Part shown: piece after piece, positions 1 through 11,919 of the stretch
Layout of the letters: every line of letters begins with the position of its first letter
How positions within the stretch are numbered: the stretch's first letter is position 1
Assembly (NCBI RefSeq): GCF_008831285.2
Contig: NC_045141.1
Span: 8,915,353-8,979,352 of the forward strand
Direction of reading: 5' to 3'
DNA from: Nymphaea colorata
Taxonomy: Eukaryota; Streptophyta; Magnoliopsida; Nymphaeales; Nymphaeaceae
Length of the DNA stretch: 64,000 bases
Notes under the pieces: model-generated
Told to the model about the DNA's origin: nothing
The model's input: only the letters and a program-made list of their open reading frames with translations
Database searches by the model: none
Program-made: the position numbers and the translations under genes

Positions 1-807
1 GTCAGAACCACTCAGTTTCAGGATAGGTTAGACTGATCTTGTAACAAACAAATAATCGAACATAGGCTCCTCTTGTTTAGCTAAATTTGTTTGTCCAAGC
101 TACAAGAGGAGGGACCCAACATCTCCATACACAATACATGCATGGAACCAAAAGTATCTTTTCTGCCATGTAAGTAGGTTTTATGATGGAACCATTTTTT
201 ATGGAACAAGATGCATAAATCCTTATTATGTCATTTATCAGATTTGCTATGGATAAACTCAACATGAATATGTGTTCTACCTAACAATAAATTTCTGTTG
301 ACCGTGATGAGAAAACCAATTCAGTTTGTTCAAGATGGAGACAAAAACAAAAATTTTGAACTATGATGAGCAAATGAGACTGAGTTGTTTGAGAGGAATA
401 GGCTTCAGAACTGCTACAGAATAGGAGAACTTTGAGAATAAAGAGGAGTCAAAGCCATATACAATGGTCTCAGCAGACTTTTCCCGAAACTTGGAAGAGG
501 TCAATGACAGCATCTCCTGAAGCTGAAGATATGCTAGAACTACAAGCTATCAGAACATCCCTTTGAAAGATATGTAAGAGCTACAAGACTGACCATGACT
601 CCCGACTACGCTTTTATTGATGACTTTGGTCAAATATGTCCAGACAGGTGATCAGGTAGAGATTGACTTAAGATATGCAGACAAAATAGCTTGGTTGGAT
701 AACTGGATCTACGTGGGTTAATGCCTAAGGATGGTATCATCACATCCAATGGCCTGAATTGTAATCAGCACTAAGCAGAACTGCCATTATAATACAGTTT
801 TGACATC
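1..807. other. Unassigned non-coding sequence
   Basis: No recognisable coding region, RNA gene or repeat structure is visible. Similarity to copia starts abruptly at about 808, so this stretch is the flank of a 5'-truncated element. Confidence 0.5.
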
Positions 808-1331
808 GAAGTTACTCTACTGCTGGTTTATGTTGATGATATGATTGTTACAGGTGATGATGAAAAAGAGACAACATTAAAGGGTTTACTATCGGCTGAA
901 TTTGATCTCAAGGATCTTGGCAAGCTGAAGTATTTCCTTGGTATTAAAATTGCCAGATCAGGTACAACTCTTGTGCTTAATCAAAGGAAGTATACCTTGG
1001 ATTTACTGAAGGAGACAGGAAAACTGGGATGCAGACCAGCTTCTACTCCTCTAGATGCTGGGTACAAACTCGGTAGCAAGGATGGAGAACTTTTGTGTGA
1101 AGAAGCTAAAGGGAGATATCAACGGCTAGTTGGTAAATTGATATACCTCACTCTGACTAGACCAGATATCACCTTTGCTGTAAATGTGATGAGCCAGTTT
1201 ATGCATGCACCTACAAATGCGCACTTGAAGGTTGTAGATAGAATCCTGTGTTACTTGAAGAAGAATCCTGGCAAGAACTTCTATATGTGAAACAAAGGTC
1301 TATAGAAATTGAAGGGTATTCTGATGCAGAC
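808..1331 (+). pseudogene. Copia family A (copy A1): reverse transcriptase C-terminal part, 5' truncated
   Basis: This is the C-terminal part of a Ty1/copia reverse transcriptase and the start of RNase H. The frame enters just before the catalytic YVDD motif (829-840), then shows FLGI, LNQRKY, STPLD, GRYQRLVGKLIYLT and RPDITFAVNVMSQFM, the usual copia order. LTR, gag, protease, integrase and the first half of RT are missing. A frameshift near 1290 separates the KNPGK segment from VKQRSIEIEGYSDAD. The RNase H domain is then cut by a solo LTR at 1332 and resumes at 4304. It is the same family as the element at 33677-38314, with which it shares most RT residues; unlike that copy it keeps YVDD. 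It is a dead fragment. Confidence 0.9.
1327..1331. repeat. Target-site duplication CAGAC (partner at 4299-4303)
   Basis: Five identical bases flank the TG...CA insert. The TSD length fits LTR-retrotransposon integration. Confidence 0.7.
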
Positions 1332-4298
1332 TGTGACGCTCGTTCTTTTCTTTTAGACAGGTTGGGTTGGAGCGGGTCCAGACCCGGACCCGAGCCCCAC
1401 TCGTGTAAGGGAGCCCCATCGCGAGAGGGAGTTTTCCTCCCTCGACTTCTTCAGCGTCTTCTTCTTCGACTGTTCCCTCTGCTACGACCGCAGCAAGGAA
1501 GAAGTGGCGGTCGGTGTGGTGGTGGCAGTGGCTGGACCGACGACGGCAGCGGCGGCGGTGGCGACGGAGGCAGCGTGGGTAAGTTTCCTCTCTCACCCTC
1601 TCTGTCTGCTTCTTCTCCTCCCTCCCACGCAGCCTCTCCCTACTTCGTCAGCACCCCCCCTGCCGCATGATTTCTCCCTCTCCCTCTCTGCTAGAGCTCC
1701 CTCCTCGTCCCGTCCGTCTCCTCTTCACCATCTCTCCCTTTGCCCCGCTCGATTTCCCTCCCCTTTGCCGTCTTTCCCATTTCTGTCTGAACCCTCTCTC
1801 TGTCCGTCTCTCTCTGTCAGTGCCTCTCCCTGCCCACACGCTCCCTACTTGAGCTCTCTCTCCCCATTTCTTGATTGTTTTTTCCCATTTTCCCCAACCG
1901 AGCACTCTTTCTCATGGATCTCGTCATTGTTTATTAGGATTCCAGTTTGGGGAACACGTTCTTCCCCTCGTATCAGCGTTTAGGTGGTCTTGGTATGGTG
2001 GTTTGGCACAATTTCTGCCATTTGGGGACCGATTGTACGCTTGAGGTGGCTGTCGGAGGCGTCACAGCAGTTTAGACATTTAGATTGGGGTGAGCAAGGC
2101 CTATTTGAGCTTCAATTATTGAATATTATCTATGAGAACATGTATAACTATTGTTTGAGCATGTTAGAGTTTAGAATTGATGATTTGGGACGCATGTTAA
2201 TGATTTTGTTTTTGGGGAAGTTTAGGATTATGATGGAGAAGTGTTGATTTATGCCTATAATGATCATTTAAGCATGATGAGTTGATTTTCGAAGCATTAG
2301 GGAAGCATGGTAGAGATTGTGTTGTTGTGGGGAAGATTCAAAACCATCTTTGGGAGCACGTGGCACACGTTTTTGTGAATGGGTCACCTTGGAGTTAAAT
2401 ACGGAAAGCATACATATGTTGGGTGTGACTATGGGGTTGATGCCTAGACTACAGAAAGCAAATGAGAAATGTGTTGTGCGGACTGGGCGAAGCATTGAGT
2501 TTTGACATCTGTTGGCACGGCAAGAAGTTGAAAAGTGACCTATTAGAGAGTTTGTAGGTCGACACTACCCGTCGACACCCTCTTGAGGCGATGACACGTG
2601 CCTCAATGATGTTGTTTTGTATTTGTTTGAATTGTTTGGGTATCTAGTAGGAATCTTATATTTTGTTTATGTCTGCAGGAACACCGGGCACGTCCCGTCG
2701 ACCTTGAGCTACCGGATTCGAAGCTTGAGGCATTTTGAAGAGTTTGTGAGCGCGCCACAGGTATGGCAGCATTCCAGGCAAATCCCTGCCTGGGGCAAAT
2801 GTATGAATGTGTGTTCCTAGGGTCATGGGATCCTAGGATTGTGATGCAATTGATTGACTGTTTAGTGAATGAATGTGTGTATGCATGTAAATATTTTGAT
2901 GCATGATATGAATTGTTTTGAAAAGACTATGAGAAGTTTGTTTTGAAAATGTTACGTATTTGCATATGCATGTTAGAATTGATAACTGTTTAGGACAGAT
3001 GAGGCGGGGTATCGAGTCGAGTGTCTCCTCGACCCCAATTGTGCATTAGAAAGCATCCTAGAATGATAATTGCATAGGACAGCTACGAGCCAATCACAGA
3101 TTGAGACTACTCTTTGTGGTTTGGCTAAGTTTTTGAAGAAGTGATTGATATAATGAATGATGTGAATGTTTTGTTCTGTTGCTTACACATTGCTGCGGGC
3201 AATGATGCAAATAATGGAATTGGAGGGTAGTTGTACCCGTATTGTATGACGGCTAGCTATGACTGTTATTATTATGTGTAGACCTTGTGTGGAGGCAATT
3301 GGAGGTGTAAGTGCATTCGTGAAGTGCACCAACCTCATGAGCTAGGTGAATGTGTTAATCTAATGATAAGAATGAATGAATAAGAGATGAGAGGCCAGTG
3401 GGATGTGGCTATGTGTTTGGGAGACGTCCCGCTTTTGCCACTGGTCTCGCCTGTTCGGAGCGCAGGCGGTGCAAGGCCCCAAGGTACTGTTGTGTGTTGT
3501 GCTTGGAGCGTTGGGCTCCCGCCTTCCCAACCTGGGTGTCCTAGGGAAGGCTGAGTATCTCTCCTTGGACTTCACACATTCATGGATGAGTGCTCTACTG
3601 CTACAACAAATGAAATGGATCCATACTGTTATGGGCCACCATGGGGGTTGTCTCTCGGTTGTAGGCCGCCCATGGTGTGCACGTGCCTGTGTTGCACCCA
3701 CAGGAACTGTTAATTCACTAAAGTCAATGAAAATGTAATGTATATGATTGTACGTGACTGATGTGCATGTGATTGATGTGAAAGCATGTGATTGAAACTG
3801 TGTACTGTGGCCATTGAGTGGCTTGTACGTGTCGTGCTCTGACACGACATGATGAAGAATGATTTTGATAATTGTTTTCTGATTTGAGCCCTATCTAAGA
3901 AGGTTTGGTATTTTCCTGGCTTGTTGCCATACTGCGAAGGCTAAACCTTCAGTTGTTTCTTTTTCAGGTTTTGGCAGATCCGGGGCAGCAGGTTGAGCAG
4001 ATGGCTTCACTCACGTCCTACTGGGGAGGTTTTGGGATGTGTCTTTTGTATTGCCGGCGCGTCTTATTTTGGTTTTATTGATGTCTTGTTTTTGTTAGGC
4101 ATCAATTATATAGTCTGTGGCATTTTTGTTATACATAGATGTGATTTTGTAAGAATTGAAATAATTATATAAATGAAAGTTCGCCACATTGCTTTGAATT
4201 GCTTGGCTCATCTCTTTTGAACTGTTGTGTAGTAGCACCTCGATGTTTGATGTTTAGAAAAAAAAAATGTTTGAGTGCCAAAAGATCGGGGTGTGACA
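1332..4298. mobile_element. Solo LTR (about 2.97 kb), probably Ty3/gypsy Del/Tekay-like, nested in copia A1
   Basis: The insert begins TGTGACGC and ends GGGGTGTGACA, i.e. TG...CA, and is flanked by the 5-bp direct repeat CAGAC (1327-1331 and 4299-4303). Removing it with one repeat joins SDAD to WAG in frame in the copia RNase H. There is no gag or pol inside. Its length and the 3' end with a GATCGGGGTGTGACA motif suit the very long LTRs of Del/Tekay chromoviruses. The 1400-1980 stretch is pyrimidine-rich and GC-rich and gives long Pro/Ser-rich open frames that I regard as chance. Insertion and target duplication are seen; the lineage is inferred. Confidence 0.65.
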
Positions 4299-4303
4299 CA
4301 GAC

Positions 4304-4765
4304 TGGGCAGGCTGTGTTGACATCAGAAGATCTACTTCAGGGTACTGCGTTTACTTGGGGGAAAATCTAGTTGTTTGGAGAAGCAAGAGATAAGATGTTT
4401 GTTCCCGCTCAAGTGCAGAGACTGAATATAGGGCAGTTGCTACTAGAGTATCAGAGTTGTTGTGGCTAAAGATCTTGCTGACTGATATTGGGATAGAGAT
4501 TGAAGGACCTATGAGGATGTATTATGACAACAAGTCTGCAATTAACTTGGCTAACAATCCAGTGCTTCATGATCGAACAAAGCATGTTGAGATTGACCGT
4601 CACTTCATCAGAGAAAGAATTGATGCCAGGGAGTTAACATTACCATACATGAAGTCTGAAGACCAAACTGCTAATATTCTAACTAAAGCTTTACATGTAA
4701 CTCCATTTGAGAGAAATGTATCCAAGTTGAGCATGTTTGATATGTATGCCCAACTTGAGGGGGAG
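4304..4765 (+). pseudogene. Copia A1 RNase H C-terminal part and polypurine tract
   Basis: Continuation of copia A1 after the nested solo LTR. It reads WAGCVDIRRSTSGYCVYLG, one stop codon (TAA at about 4391), then SSAETEYRAV, the copia RNase H signature, and YYDNKSAINLANNPVLHDRT and HVEIDRHFIRERI. The polyprotein ends with the copia-typical SMFDMYAQLEGEC. The polypurine tract, which primes plus-strand DNA synthesis, is the GAGGGGGAG run at 4757-4765, directly before the LTR. It is inactive because of the stop, the nested insertion and the lost 5' half. Confidence 0.9.
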
Positions 4766-5009
4766 TGTTGACGGATCTTGATGTACGGGTCTGGGTCTAG
4801 ACCCGATCCATTAGGTCTTAGTTTGGGCATACTTATACCATTGTAAACCCTAATCTTGTGTGTTAATGAAGTTTCTAAGAGAGAGAGAGAGTCTGGCGGC
4901 TAGTGGGCACCAGACCTCCTTACCCGTGGCTTTTTTCCCGCTAGTTGAGGGTTTTTCCACGTTACATCTGTGTTCGATCTTTGGTTCTTGTGCGTCTATT
5001 ATTTCTACA
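4766..5009 (+). repeat. Copia A1 3' LTR (244 bp)
   Basis: Starts TGTTGACGG immediately after the polypurine tract and ends TTTCTACA. It aligns along its length with the 242-bp 5' LTR of copy A2 at 33677-33918, sharing the GTAAACCCTAATCTTG-like, GAGAGAGAGTCTGG and TAGTGGGCACCAG blocks, but is clearly diverged from it. Confidence 0.85.
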
Positions 5010-5753
5010 GTTTCCATTGTTGTTAGGCACGTGAGCTTATGGAGGCCACAAGAACATTTTACCTTCCTAGTTTAATCCCTCGAAAGTATTTTATGACCAG
5101 ACAAAGGCAGCAAAAACTCACGTTTTGAAACAAGATCATGCCACGAATACTCTAGCCCATTAAGATTTATAAATAACTTTTGTAGGATTGACCAATGGCC
5201 TTATCTGCATATGTTGGAAAGGAAACAGTCAGAAAGAAACAGAAGAATCATCATCGACCAGTTAGCAATTGGTATATGTTTTTACTTTCTTGGAGGAAAT
5301 AGGCAAATGAGAATTTTGCTCCAAATACACAAAGCCAGAAAATCATATATCAGCATTTTATCAATATGAAAAAACATGAGCACCCTGTTCATGGGACTGT
5401 GTGCCAGTTCACACAATAAAGACTCAGACTTGACAACAGCCAAAAGGATTCATCCAGTCCAATGTGCCTAACAACCAAAAGAGTACAAGGAAAATGTACA
5501 TTCCAATTGCACACAAATGGGCTTCAAAAGAATGAAATGCCATCACTACCATAGTTTAGTTTTGACAATCTATGACCACATGAAAACCACCCAGTCCTAT
5601 GTGACATAGCCATTGTGAAGCACAACACTATCCCTAGTCATGGGCACACCCAAACACCTAAAAAAACCCTTCATATACACAAAATCAAACTAAAAAAATA
5701 TTCCATGTCTGAGAACAAGACAAAGATATTTCCACAGCAAAATACAGACTTAC
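5010..5753. other. Intergenic or intron sequence, nothing recognised
   Basis: No gene or repeat recognised. On the minus strand it lies directly downstream of callose synthase exons and may hold intron sequence of that gene. Confidence 0.4.
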
Positions 5754-6554
5754 TGACAAAGTCAGTTGTTCGCTCATACATTCCTCGTCCAACATAATGT
5801 CTTTCCTTAAATCAAAAAAGAACAGTTTTTAGGAACAACAATAAATGAATAAGATCCATAGAAAATGCAATGGGAAGAACAATGGAGAAACCAAACCTGA
5901 TGCATCCACTTGATAAATCTCATAACAGGCTATTGATCACATCGGTTTGTCAGCCTATGACAAGCTGGAATGCGCATGAGTAGGCTAAAGGCCAGCTGGA
6001 CACTTGCATATGCAATTAGAACAAAGACGTAGGTCTTGTAGAAAACAAACTTTGGATTTTGAAGTCCCTTCCTGCATGGTTATCACTATCATAGTTTAGA
6101 TTTGACAATCTATAACTACATGATTCAACATAGGACAAATAAACATAAAACAGTAGGTGCAGCAACATCAAAGTGAAGTCTTTCGGATCAAAAAAGAAAC
6201 AACAACACAAAAACTCACACATGAAGATATGATACAAATGCTGAAGCAACACCAAACCAAAGAAAACGGAGAACAATTCTCATCACAGCTAAACGACGAG
6301 TTGTTGAATATGCCCCATACATCATGACAATGTCCAGCACACCTACATGATTAAAGGAAACAAATGATGTAAAATCATGGCCTACTCCTTGCCTCCTAAA
6401 TGACATCAAGAAACAACGCAATAGAATTCCAAGCAGTATTGGTAAGCTTACCCTCAAAAAACTTTATTATTACAAAAGTGGGACCTAAACTTAGTAGCTC
6501 ATTTAAGGTCTTTGAATTGAACTTCCCTTTGTTGAAAGCAAAGATAGTCAACCC
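5754..6554 (-). pseudogene. Callose synthase (CALS9/CALS10, GSL10/GSL8-like) fragment, four exons
   Basis: Callose synthases are large plasma-membrane 1,3-beta-glucan synthases. In minus-strand order the exons are about 6554-6452 (GLTIFAFNKGKF...SLGPTFVIIKFFEG), 6342-6221 (VLDIVMMYGAYSTTRR...FLWFG), 6071-5897 (YVFVLIAYASV...LLMRIPACHRL...RFIKWMHQ) and 5805-5754 (ERHYVGRGMYERTTDFV). Each has AG/GT borders (for example GTAAGC after the first and GTAAGT after the last). The order matches the first transmembrane cluster of CALS9/10 proteins. The third exon has a frameshift near its start and an in-frame TAG where family members usually have a sense codon. Upstream and downstream exons are not recognised; copia B sits 248 bp upstream, at 6802. 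Either a pseudogene fragment or part of a gene broken by the insertion and base errors. Confidence 0.8.
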
Positions 6555-6801
6555 CTGCACGCAGAATATGAAATTGACCTTAAGCATCAAAATAGATAAC
6601 AAGCTCGTAGTAATTTAAATCATGAATGAGGATCGCAAAAGAAATAAACTCTACATTTATATGTTATATTGTATATAAAATACAATAAACATATAACATT
6701 AAATATACATTAGAAGTTATTACGTATAACATACTTTATGCACGTATTATAATGCACAATGTATATAATTATAGTAATGTCTATTAATGATATATTACTA
6801 G

Positions 6802-7032
6802 TGTTGAAATAAGAATGTTTATGTTTCTAGGTGGTTCTTTGTAATATTAAAGAGTTATAAGATCTCTTTAATATTTCCTTTATGTTAGATTGATGTAATA
6901 TGTAAATCTTCTTTCTACCCTAATCTCTTTATAATAGAGATTAGGGTTAGTAAATGAGATGAGTTCTTTTCTTCTCAACTCTCACGTCTTCAGCCCTCTC
7001 TCTCTCTCTCTCCACGTTTCAAGGCTGCAACA
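6802..7032 (+). repeat. Copia B 5' LTR (231 bp)
   Basis: TGTTGAAATAAG...GCTGCAACA, ending at the PBS. It contains a perfect 11-bp inverted repeat, CCCTAATCTCT (6918-6928) and AGAGATTAGGG (6936-6946), around a TTATAAT loop that is also the best TATA-like sequence in the LTR. Confidence 0.95.
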
Positions 7033-7044
7033 TGGTATCAGAGC
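7033..7044 (+). promoter_or_regulatory. Primer-binding site (initiator Met-tRNA)
   Basis: TGGTATCAGAGC directly follows the LTR. It is complementary to the 3' end of initiator methionine tRNA, the usual primer of plant copia elements. Confidence 0.95.
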
Positions 7045-7636
7045 GGGACGTGACTGGCGACGCGACTTGAACAGCCGGCGATAGGCTGCAGACGTCCGTG
7101 AATCTGGCGACGTGACGTGAACAGCCGGCGACCCTCCTTCTCCTTCTCAGGCTATCTCTTCCACCGTCTTGTTCTCCTTCCTCTTCTTCCGTCTCTTCCT
7201 TCTTCTCTTCTCATCTGTTCTAGTTGACTGATTTCCAGCAACGGAACTAGGTGGAGGAGTCTATTCACGCTAGGAGGTATGCGTGAATAGACTCCAGTCG
7301 TGGAGACTCTTATGGTTTGATGTGGTCTATGATCAAGGCAACGAAGTGGAGTACTGCTCTTTATGATTTTTTGTGGCAGTTTACGTTGAATACATTTATC
7401 TGCAGTCGTTATCCATGATGTGTGAAAATTAATGTGTGGTACAACTGCGTTAGATACATAAATAGACAAGTTGTTGGTTGGAGCAGATTATTGTGGGCTT
7501 GTTGTTAGCAATTTTTTTTAGATTGCTGTTCTTTTTGGCCGTGGGTTGCTGTCAACAGTTGGACAGCGGTTTGCTTGCTCTTGTGCATCTAACGTGGCTG
7601 TGTGGGAAATTTGGTCATGCTGATCAGTCTCTTGTT

Positions 7637-7638
<2 letters not shown>

Positions 7639-7678
<40 letters not shown>
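7639..7678. repeat. (AT)20 microsatellite in copia B leader
   Basis: Pure AT dinucleotide run between PBS and gag start. It gives artefactual Tyr-Ile reading frames on both strands. Confidence 0.95.
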
Positions 7679-7680
<2 letters not shown>

Positions 7681-7734
7681 TCTTGCCTGTGGTGGTTGAT
7701 CTCTTGTGGATAGATTTGCAATGGCTAAAATCTC

Positions 7735-8594
7735 ATGACTGATTTTTCTCATGAAGTTAAAAGTGGAGGAAATCCATTCTCTTATGGTTCTACGGTAAAG
7801 TTAGATGGATCTAACTATGAGATTTGGTCTCGTGTGTTTATGATGCCAGTGATTGGACATAAGAAGGAGCATGTTATAGAAGAAAATGAGCCTGTCGAAA
7901 AGAGTGGAAAATATGGTTCATGGAAGGGAGATAATAATATTGTCATGTCGTGGATTATGAATGGTGTGCAACCACAAATCACATCAACTATTGCATACTA
8001 TACCTCGGCCAAACAAATGTGGGATTTCTTGGAACAAACTTACTCAAATGACAAGAATGTTAGCAAGATATTGCAGGTGGAGGAGGAATTACTTAATTTG
8101 CAACAAGGGTGATCAAAGTCTTGCTCAGTACTTCGCTTCCCTCAAGTCCATCTATGAACGACTTAAAGCATTACGTCCCCCATGTCCAATATGTCATAAA
8201 ACTCATGGTGAATAGTTTATGGTTGCGAAGTTTTTAAAGGGTCTCTCCCCTGACTATGCTGTAGCAAAGGCTTAGATGTTGACTGGAGCAGAAATCCCTG
8301 ACCTAACCGAAGCCTACAACAGACTCAGTCGTCTTGCTGTGACCCTTTCTCAGCCCTCTAGTGACTTACATGCTTCTGCCTTGGTAGCCTCAGGAGGTCG
8401 TGGACGCGGTACATTCAGGGGGAGAGGCATTGGTCGTGGGTGAGGAGGAGGTAGGAGGAGATTTCAATGCACCTATTGTGGTAAAATAGGACATTTAGAA
8501 GACAGATGTTGGGATAAACATGGTCGTCCTTCCGTTGCATCCCTAGGAAGAAATGTTGCATCTAAGCAGGGCAAGAATTCTTTACCGTCTCCTA
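7735..8594 (+). pseudogene. Copia B gag (capsid/nucleocapsid), broken
   Basis: Gag forms the virus-like particle. The ATG at 7735 opens a frame with KLDGSNYEIWSRVFMM and MSWIMNGVQPQI, typical of the copia gag N-terminus. A frameshift near 8100 moves the frame (GDQSLAQYFASLKSIYERL), then stops occur at 8213, near 8273 and near 8440. The zinc knuckle at about 8467-8508 is intact: CTYCGKIGHLEDRC, i.e. C-x2-C-x4-H-x4-C, preceded by an RGRG-rich stretch. Frameshift plus several stops make it inactive. Confidence 0.9.
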
Positions 8595-8659
8595 TTGGGT
8601 CTGTTTAGGCAGCTTCATCAGTTGTAGATGGGTCGTTATCTCCTTCTCACCCTGAGACA

Positions 8660-10040
8660 GTGACAGTGAGTACCAACAAGTCTGAGTATGAGGACTTCCT
8701 AGCACTCAAATCTTCCCAGCCGTCGGCCTCTACAGTCATGATAGACAGTGCTATGTCTGTTGATAGTGTCCCACATGATACAGGTACTACTTGGATTATT
8801 GATTCCGGAGCATCGAGACACTTTTGTAGTAAACCTTCTATGTTCATTGTGCTACACATGTTGCCTCAGGCACGTCATGTGAAACTTGCAGATGGTAGAT
8901 AGACACTTATTTTGGGTTATGGTGATATCAAGATTTCTCAGTCTATGACTATTCCAGATGTGTTATATGCTCCTAAGTTCTCAACAAATTTGTTATCAAT
9001 TGGACAATTGATTAATGACTTACACTATCGTGTTACATTTGACTATAGTTTATGTTCATTTCAAGACTTGCAAACTGGGAAGACGATTGGTGGAGGCTAT
9101 GAGAAAGGAGGCATCTACTTCCTGTCGGATCCAGTGGGTATTGCAGCATCATCGATCACCTCACCGTCCTCCTCTTTCCAGTGGCATCTCAGACTTGGTC
9201 ATCCATCTGTCTCCAAGCTCCGTCACCTTCTTCCTCAGCTTTCAATACCAGAATCGTTCCAGTGTGAAGCCTGTCAACTTGGCAAACACACCTGTAGCAG
9301 TTATTCATCGAGTCTTTGTCCATCCAGTTGTGGACTATTTGATCTTCTTCATGTTGATGTGTGGGGTCCTAGCAGAGTTGCTAGTAGGTCAAGATTTCAG
9401 TATTTTCTTGTCATTGTTGATGATTATTCTCGAGTCACTTGGGTCTCCCTTTTGAAGGAAAGGTCTGAAGTAGTATGTATTCTCAAAAATCTTATTATTG
9501 AAATAAAGACCCAGTTTGGTATTCTTGTGAAAAACATTCGCACCGATAACGCCCTTGAGTTCAAAGCCTCAACCTTAATGAAGTTTTACTCCGATAATGA
9601 CATTTTTCCTTAGTTTACTTCTCCCCATACCTCCCAACAAAATGGAGTAGCTGAACGTAAACATCGCCAACTCTTAAATGTGGCTCGTTCCCTAATGTTT
9701 CATATCAAGTTACCTGCATCTTTTTGAGGAGATGCCATCCTCACGGCCTGTTACTTAACCAACCGTTTACCCTTATCCTCCATTGACAACAAGGTTCCCA
9801 TTAAACTTGTGCATCCACAACGACCCTTATTTCCAGTGGCTTCCAAAGTATTTGGTTGCACATGCTTCGTTCACATACTTGGACCCACACGTGATAAATT
9901 GGGAGCCCAAGCCATTAAGTGTATCTTTATAGGCTACTACAAAAACCATAAGGGCTACAAATGCTTTGATCCCTTAACTCAAAAGGAGTATATCAGTGCA
10001 GATGTCACATTCTTTGAGTCTCATCCTTATTATAGCTCCT
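8660..10040 (+). pseudogene. Copia B protease and integrase, broken
   Basis: The aspartic protease active site DSGA is at 8801-8812 within WIIDSGASRHFC. After a stop near 8900, FSTNLLSIGQL leads to the integrase zinc module (HLRLGHPS ... CEACQLGKH) at about 9180-9290. The integrase core follows: DVWGPSR (first Asp), FLVIVDDYSR, NIRTDNALEF (second Asp), a stop at 9612, then QQNGVAERKHRQLL with the catalytic Glu. VFGCTCFVH and KGYKCFDPLTQKEY are the conserved C-terminal box. At least three nonsense changes interrupt the frame. Gag-PR-INT-RT order identifies Ty1/copia. Confidence 0.9.
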
Positions 10041-10259
10041 CTTCCATCCTTCTTGAGATGCCACCCTCACCAGACCCACTACCAATTCCTCATATTCCTT
10101 TGGAGTCGTTCCCGTTTGAATCTCCTTCTACTATAGTGTCCAAGTTTCGTGATCCTCCGCTGGTCTACACACGTCGACGGGACCCTTCTCATAATCCTTC
10201 GCCAACCGTTTCTCAGCAGGTAAGTACATCTGAAGTGCATAGCCCTAGTCATTCTGATC

Positions 10260-11909
10260 CCTGTCAAGACTTACCTATTGCTCTTCGCAAAGGCAGGCGA
10301 CAATGTACTTTACATCTTATATCTCATTTTATGTCTACTGATGGTGTTGGTAAAAATATGCAACAGTTCATTCTGGCTGCCTACATGTCACCAGCAGGCT
10401 TTATTAGACACCCAATGGAGACGGGCTATGCAAGATGAGATAGATGCCTTAGTGCAGAGAGGCACTTGGGAACTTGTTGCTTCTCCTCCTCGTTGTGATA
10501 TTGTTGGCTCAAAGTGGGTATTCACAGTGAAATATAATTCTGATGGTCCTATGGAACGATACAAAGCTCGGTTGGTTGCTAAGGGCTACACGCAGACCTA
10601 CGGTGTGGATTTCTTTGAGACCTTCTCTCCAGTTGCTCGGTTGGGAACCATTCGTCTTATCATTTCTGTGGCTGTCCACCATGACTGGCACATGTATGAA
10701 CTGGATGTCAAAAACGCCTTTTTGTACGGTGATCTCGATGAGACTGTCTATATGCAACAACCACCAGGATTTGAACGACAGGGGGAGTGTGGCAAAGTGT
10801 GCAAGCTGAAGAAAGCTATTTATGGACTCAAGCAGAGTCCTCGTGCATGGTTTCACAAGTTTTTCGAGGTAGTCTCAAAGTGTGGCTTTGTGAGATCTCC
10901 TCTTGATCATTTTTTGTTTATCAAGAAGACTTCCAGAGGTATAACCGTTCTCGTGGTTTATGTTGATGATATTATCCTAACAGGTGACTCTGATCAAGAA
11001 ATTTCTAATGCAAAACTGTTTCTTCAAAAACACTTTGTGACGAAAGATCTTGGTCCACTTTGATACTTCTTGGGAATAGAAGTTGCTCGAAATAAGGAAG
11101 GTGTTGTTCTCTCTCAACGAAAGTATGTTGTTGATTTATTGCAGGACACAGGGATGCTAGGAGCTGAACCGGCTAATTTGCCTATGAATCCACGTATACA
11201 CCTTCATGATGACCAAACAGAATTAGTGGATTCTCGATCTTATAGATCCCTTATTGGAAAACTACTCTATGTTACTGTGACAAGACCAGACATTAGTTTT
11301 GCAGTGGGGAAGCTAAGTCAATTTATGGAAAAACCAAGGAAAGTTCATTGGGATGCTGCTTTGATGGTGGTTAAATATCTGAAATCGTCTCATGGCAAAG
11401 GCCTTTTGTTCACAAAATGCGGGACTCTGGAAGTGGAAGCCTATAGTGATGCTGATTATGCTGGCTCAATCGAGGACAGAAAATCTACCACAGGATTTTG
11501 TGTATTTGTGGGAGGCAACCTCATATCATGGAGAAGTAAAAAACAAGGTGTGGTGTCAAGATCTAGTGCAGAACCTGAATACAGAGCTATGGCTCAAACT
11601 GCAACAGAAATGACTTGGGCTAGATCCATGCTATCTAACCAAAATGTGTCGATTCCACTTCCCATGAAGATGTATTGTGACAATCGTGCAGCCACATACA
11701 TTGCTAATAATTCAGTTTTTCATGAGAGAACTAAACATATTGAGGTTGACTATCATTACATTCGGGATCTCGTTCAAGGAGAAACCACTGCCACTGTTCA
11801 TGTCCCTTCAGAAGACCAAGCTACAGATGTCTTCACCAAAGCTCTCCCTATTAGTGATTTCTCTAAATGTTGTGACAAGCTGAGCATGTTTAATATGTAT
11901 GCTCCAACT
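10260..11909 (+). pseudogene. Copia B reverse transcriptase and RNase H, nearly open
   Basis: After a frameshift near 10380 the RT reads WRRAMQDEIDAL, GSKWVFTVKYNSDG, YKARLVAKGYTQ, DVKNAFLYGDL and YGLKQSPRAW, with intact catalytic YVDD at 10959-10970. A single TGA at 11061-11063 breaks PLxYFLGIE. RNase H follows with YSDADYAG, STTGFCVFVGGNLISW, SSAEPEYRAMA (family usually SSAEAEYRA), MYCDNRAATYIANN, and the terminal SMFNMYAPT. This is the best-preserved half of the element. The polypurine tract GAGGGGGAG is at 11911-11919. Confidence 0.92.
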
Positions 11910-11919
11910 TGAGGGGGAG

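Noticed and set aside
1504-1983. Pro/Ser-rich 159-codon open frame and overlapping frames
   Set aside because: Composition of a pyrimidine-rich part of a solo LTR; no conserved domain, overlapping frames on both strands.
7033-7044. tRNA gene remnant
   Set aside because: Only the 12-nt primer-binding complement is present; no cloverleaf.
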